NCBI GenBank assembly: GCA_946403255.1
Contig: CAMIZH010000003.1
Coordinates: 1 to 46,668, forward strand
Direction: 5' to 3'
Length of the DNA stretch: 46,668 nucleotides
From: an uncultured Peptoniphilaceae bacterium
GTDB taxonomy: Bacteria; Bacillota; Clostridia; Tissierellales; Peptoniphilaceae
Below the pieces are notes generated by a model. It saw only the letters and a list, made by a program, of their open reading frames with translations, was not told the origin of the DNA and did no database searches. A program made the position numbers and the translations under genes. This document shows, in pieces, positions 43,940 through 46,668 of this stretch. How positions within the stretch are numbered: position 1 is the stretch's first letter; each line of letters opens with the position of its first letter.

Positions 43940-45382
43940 ATGGCAAACAAAAAGAAAAAATCATTATCAGCATTTAGTATATTATTTATTATTCTAATAA
44001 GTATATTTATAGTATCAAAATTTTTAAATGGAATGACTTTTGATATGGCAACAAACAAATCAGGAGAAAGTTTTAGTAGTGTCGTTGGTGCAACTCTACC
44101 ATCCTTAGTAATGGCTCCATATAACGGATTTTTAGATGCAATTGATATATCTATATTCGTATTAGTATTAGGTGGGTTTTTAGGTATTGTACAAGCTACT
44201 GGAGCACTAGAAGCAGGAATACATTCTCTAGTTAAAAAGAAAAAAGATAGAGAAATTAGTTTAATTGTTATACTAATGATATTATTTTCTATTGGTGGAA
44301 CAACTTTTGGAATGGCAGAAGAAACTATGGCTTTTTATGGAATAATAACAATGGCTTTAGTAACAGCTGGTTTTGATTCATTAGTAGGAGCTGCAACTAT
44401 ACTTCTTGGTGCAGGATCAGGAGTACTTGGATCAACAGTAAATCCTTTTGCCGTTGGTACTGCAGTAGAAGCTCTAAACTCTATTGGTATAAAAGCAAAT
44501 CAAGGGATTATATTGTTATTAGGAACTTTTTTATGGATATCAACTACAATAGTTTCAATATACTTTGTTACAAAATATGCAAGAAAAGTACAAAAAGATA
44601 AAGGCTCTACATTATTATCATTGCAGGAACAAGAAAATATGGAGAATGAATTTCAATTAGATAATAGTAAATCATTAGATTTTACTAAAATTCATAAATT
44701 AATATTATTTATATTCGCTTGTACATTTATTGTAATGATTGTTGCACTTGCACCATGGCAAAACTTAGGGATTAATATTTTCGAAGGATGGTCTGATTTC
44801 TTAACTGGAGAGACATTTGGTAATTGGTCCTTTGGAGAAGTTGCTATGTGGTTTTTTATTATGGGAATTGTCATTGCATTTATTTCTGGAATGGAAGAAA
44901 AGCAAGTTGTTAAAGAATTTGTAGATGGCGCTTCAGAGGTTTTATCTGTTGTTTTAATTATAGTTGTATCAAGAGGTGTTTCAGTATTAATGCAAACAAC
45001 TCATATTGATGCACTAATACTAGATAGAGCATCAAAAGCATTATATGGTTTAAGCCCTATTATATTTGTACTAGGTGCATATATACTATATGTTTTATTA
45101 TCATTTTTAATTCCATCAACATCAGGACTAGCATTTGTTTCTATACCTGTAATGGGTGGCCTTGCAGAAGCTTTAGGTATGAGCCCTGAAGTTATGATTA
45201 TGATTTTCACAGCAGGTTGTGGTCTTGTAAATCTAATCACTCCAACATCTGGAGTTGTAATGGGTGGACTGGAAATGGCAAAAGTAGAATATTCTACTTG
45301 GTTAAAATTTGTTACAAAACCAATTATAGTTATATCTTTAATGAACTTTATAACATTATGCGTAGCTATAATAATATTTTAA
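43940..45382 (+). CDS. YfcC-family membrane transporter, probable arginine/ornithine antiporter
   Basis: This is an integral membrane protein of 480 residues with about 11-12 hydrophobic helices. SIGGTTFGMAEETMAFYGI, LGAGSGVLGSTVNPFAVGTA and LIPSTSGLAFVSIPVMGGLAEALG are hallmarks of the YfcC (IT superfamily) group, unrelated to the APC-type ArcD of Pseudomonas. It begins 9 bases after arcC with AGGAG upstream and ends the operon, so its likely job is to exchange external arginine for ornithine. The substrate is inferred from context; dipeptides or other amino acids are possible. Symbol left blank for that reason. Confidence 0.82.
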   Translation: MANKKKKSLSAFSILFIILISIFIVSKFLNGMTFDMATNKSGESFSSVVGATLPSLVMAPYNGFLDAIDISIFVLVLGGFLGIVQATGALEAGIHSLVKKKKDREISLIVILMILFSIGGTTFGMAEETMAFYGIITMALVTAGFDSLVGAATILLGAGSGVLGSTVNPFAVGTAVEALNSIGIKANQGIILLLGTFLWISTTIVSIYFVTKYARKVQKDKGSTLLSLQEQENMENEFQLDNSKSLDFTKIHKLILFIFACTFIVMIVALAPWQNLGINIFEGWSDFLTGETFGNWSFGEVAMWFFIMGIVIAFISGMEEKQVVKEFVDGASEVLSVVLIIVVSRGVSVLMQTTHIDALILDRASKALYGLSPIIFVLGAYILYVLLSFLIPSTSGLAFVSIPVMGGLAEALGMSPEVMIMIFTAGCGLVNLITPTSGVVMGGLEMAKVEYSTWLKFVTKPIIVISLMNFITLCVAIIIF

Positions 45383-45387
45383 GTTTT

Positions 45388-45421
45388 ACTGCTTGGATTT
45401 TAAATCTAAGCAGTTTTTTTA
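45388..45421 (+). terminator. Intrinsic terminator after the arc operon
   Basis: ACTGCTTGGATTT (45388-45400) folds back on AAATCTAAGCAGT (45402-45414) with one mismatch, followed by a T-run. It closes the arginine deiminase operon. Confidence 0.88.
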
Positions 45422-45447
45422 TACACAAATAAAGGAAATTTTGTATA

Positions 45448-45456
45448 TGTTATAAT
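45448..45456 (+). promoter_or_regulatory. Extended -10 promoter for ggt
   Basis: TGTTATAAT is a perfect extended -10 element, 32 bases before the ATG at 45489. A -35 box at standard spacing is not evident. Confidence 0.5.
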
Positions 45457-45488
45457 TAATTTATAATATTAATATATTGGAGGAAATT

Positions 45489-46668
45489 ATGGATTTTAAT
45501 AAAGATTTTAATGCAACTACATATAAATATAATTCAAATAGAAATGTAGTTTTTTCAAATAGAGGTATGGTTGCTACAGGAAACCCAATGGCTGCACAAG
45601 CAGGAATCGACATACTAAAAAAAGGCGGAAATGCAATTGATGCAGCTATTGCTACGGCAGTAGTTCTTTCTGTTGTTGAACCTACTTGTAATGGAGTTGG
45701 TGGAGATGGCTTTGCTTTAGTTTGGGATGGAAAAAAACTTCATGGAATGAATGCTTCTGGTAAGTCTCCAGAACTAATCACTTTAGAAGAAATAAAATCA
45801 ATGGGGTATAAAAAAATCCCTACTGAAGGAGTTATCCCTATTACTGTTCCTGGACAAGTTGGTGGATGGATTGAACTATCTAAAAAATTTGGAAAATTAG
45901 AATTTAAGGAATTATTTACAAGTGCAATTGATTATGCGAGAAATGGATTTATAGTACAACCTCTTGTATCAAAATTATGGGGTAGGGAATATGATAGATT
46001 TAAAAACTCAATTGATGATAATACTTTTTTAGACGAATGGTTTAAAGTATTTGCTCCAAATGATATGCCTTTAAAAGCTGGGGAATTATTTAAAAATCCT
46101 GAACTAGCTAAATCTTTAGAAGATATTGCATTAACAAAGGGAGAAAGTTTTTATAATGGTGTAATAGCTGAAAAGATAGATATATTTATGAAGGAAAATA
46201 AAGGTTATTTAAGAAAAAAAGACTTAGAAAAGTATAAAGTTCAATGGGTTGAGCCAATTACTACTGAGTTTAATAATTATACTGTTGCTGAAATACCACC
46301 AAATGGACATGGGATTACTGTTCTTATGGCACTTAATATATTTAAAAATTTAAGTTTAGATGAAGATATTAATTCGGAAGAGTCCATTCACAAACAAATT
46401 GAGTCATTAAAATTAGCTTTTTCTGATGTAAAAGAATTTATAGCAGATAAAGACCATATGAGAACAGATGTTTCATCTCTACTATCAGATGACTATTCTA
46501 AAACAAGAGCTGGTTTAATAAATGAAAATGCATTAGATCCAATTTATGGAGATCCTGAAAAGGGAGGAACTGTATATCTTGCTACTGCTGATAAGTTTGG
46601 TAATATGGTTTCATATATACAAAGTAATTATACTCAATTTGGTTCAGGTGTTGTAATTCCAGGTACTG
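45489..46668 (+). CDS. ggt: Gamma-glutamyltransferase family protein (3' truncated by window)
   Basis: The frame runs open from ATG 45489 (GGAGG 8 bases upstream) to the window edge, giving 393 residues of a family usually about 530 long. It belongs to the N-terminal nucleophile gamma-glutamyltransferase family: RGMVATGNPMAAQAG, GGNAIDAAIATAVVLSVVEP, GVGGDGFALVWDG, GVIPITVPGQVGGW and EIPPNGHGI are typical. The self-cleavage site and nucleophile should be Thr361 in GGTVYL, followed by ADKFGNMVSYIQSN. There is no signal peptide, suggesting a cytoplasmic YwrD-like form. It likely splits gamma-glutamyl compounds such as glutathione. Confidence 0.93.
   Translation, partial: MDFNKDFNATTYKYNSNRNVVFSNRGMVATGNPMAAQAGIDILKKGGNAIDAAIATAVVLSVVEPTCNGVGGDGFALVWDGKKLHGMNASGKSPELITLEEIKSMGYKKIPTEGVIPITVPGQVGGWIELSKKFGKLEFKELFTSAIDYARNGFIVQPLVSKLWGREYDRFKNSIDDNTFLDEWFKVFAPNDMPLKAGELFKNPELAKSLEDIALTKGESFYNGVIAEKIDIFMKENKGYLRKKDLEKYKVQWVEPITTEFNNYTVAEIPPNGHGITVLMALNIFKNLSLDEDINSEESIHKQIESLKLAFSDVKEFIADKDHMRTDVSSLLSDDYSKTRAGLINENALDPIYGDPEKGGTVYLATADKFGNMVSYIQSNYTQFGSGVVIPGT

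Noticed and set aside
45217-45432. Short plus-strand frame overlapping the end of the transporter gene
   Set aside because: It lies in a different frame inside a conserved gene and runs into the terminator hairpin; the translation has no recognisable features.

Overview
The window is chromosomal DNA of a very AT-rich, anaerobe-type Firmicute. Three things point to the class Tissierellia, family Peptoniphilaceae or a close relative: the gene order rpsB-tsf-pyrH-frr-uppS-cdsA-rseP-ispG-polC-rimP-nusA-ylxR-infB-rbfA-nrnA-truB-ribF-rpsO-pnp; the PolC-type replicase, RNase Y and frequent TTG starts; and an SLH-anchored surface protein whose C-terminal tail (after the last SLH repeat) resembles those I associate with Peptoniphilus/Anaerococcus. 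The family assignment is inference from recall, not a search. No tRNA, rRNA, CRISPR array, insertion sequence or prophage is visible.

Layout. (1) 1-3773: the tail of an unidentified gene, an AT-rich intergenic stretch with a perfect 16-bp inverted repeat and a strong orphan hairpin, a secreted leucine-rich-repeat protein with SLH anchor, and a small membrane-anchored FxLYD-like protein. (2) 3777-6752: ychF on the minus strand, divergent from a two-gene ABC-2 exporter whose ATPase has odd motifs. (3) 6773-17540: the translation/lipid/replication run rpsB, tsf, pyrH, frr, uppS, cdsA, rseP, ispG, polC; dxr, usually between cdsA and rseP, is missing. (4) 17574-27589: the nusA-infB operon behind a promoter and a leader terminator, then rbfA, nrnA, truB, ribF, rpsO and pnp; ylxQ is missing. 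(5) 27616-34547: dut, ftsK, rimO, pgsA, cinA, recA. (6) 34561-37892: a four-gene block directly after recA encoding a Mre11/SbcD-like nuclease and a Rad50/SbcC-like ATPase split into separate polypeptides, plus a 77-residue coiled-coil protein. (7) 38028-40585: rny and a XerC/D-type recombinase. (8) 40714-46668: the arginine deiminase operon arcA-arcB-arcC with a YfcC-type antiporter, then a gamma-glutamyltransferase running off the window.

Most genes are ordinary housekeeping. The most unusual signal is the split Rad50-like machine next to recA. The N-terminal half carries Walker A, a long coiled coil and a terminal CX2CX10HX3H motif. A free 77-residue coiled-coil protein follows, then a separate C-terminal half with the ABC signature and Walker B. 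Each has its own ribosome binding site and the block ends in a strong terminator. Secondary points are a PolC whose PHP domain has lost metal-ligand residues, an ABC ATPase without a recognisable signature motif or switch histidine, and candidate RNA leaders ahead of rpsB, rimP-nusA and rpsO.
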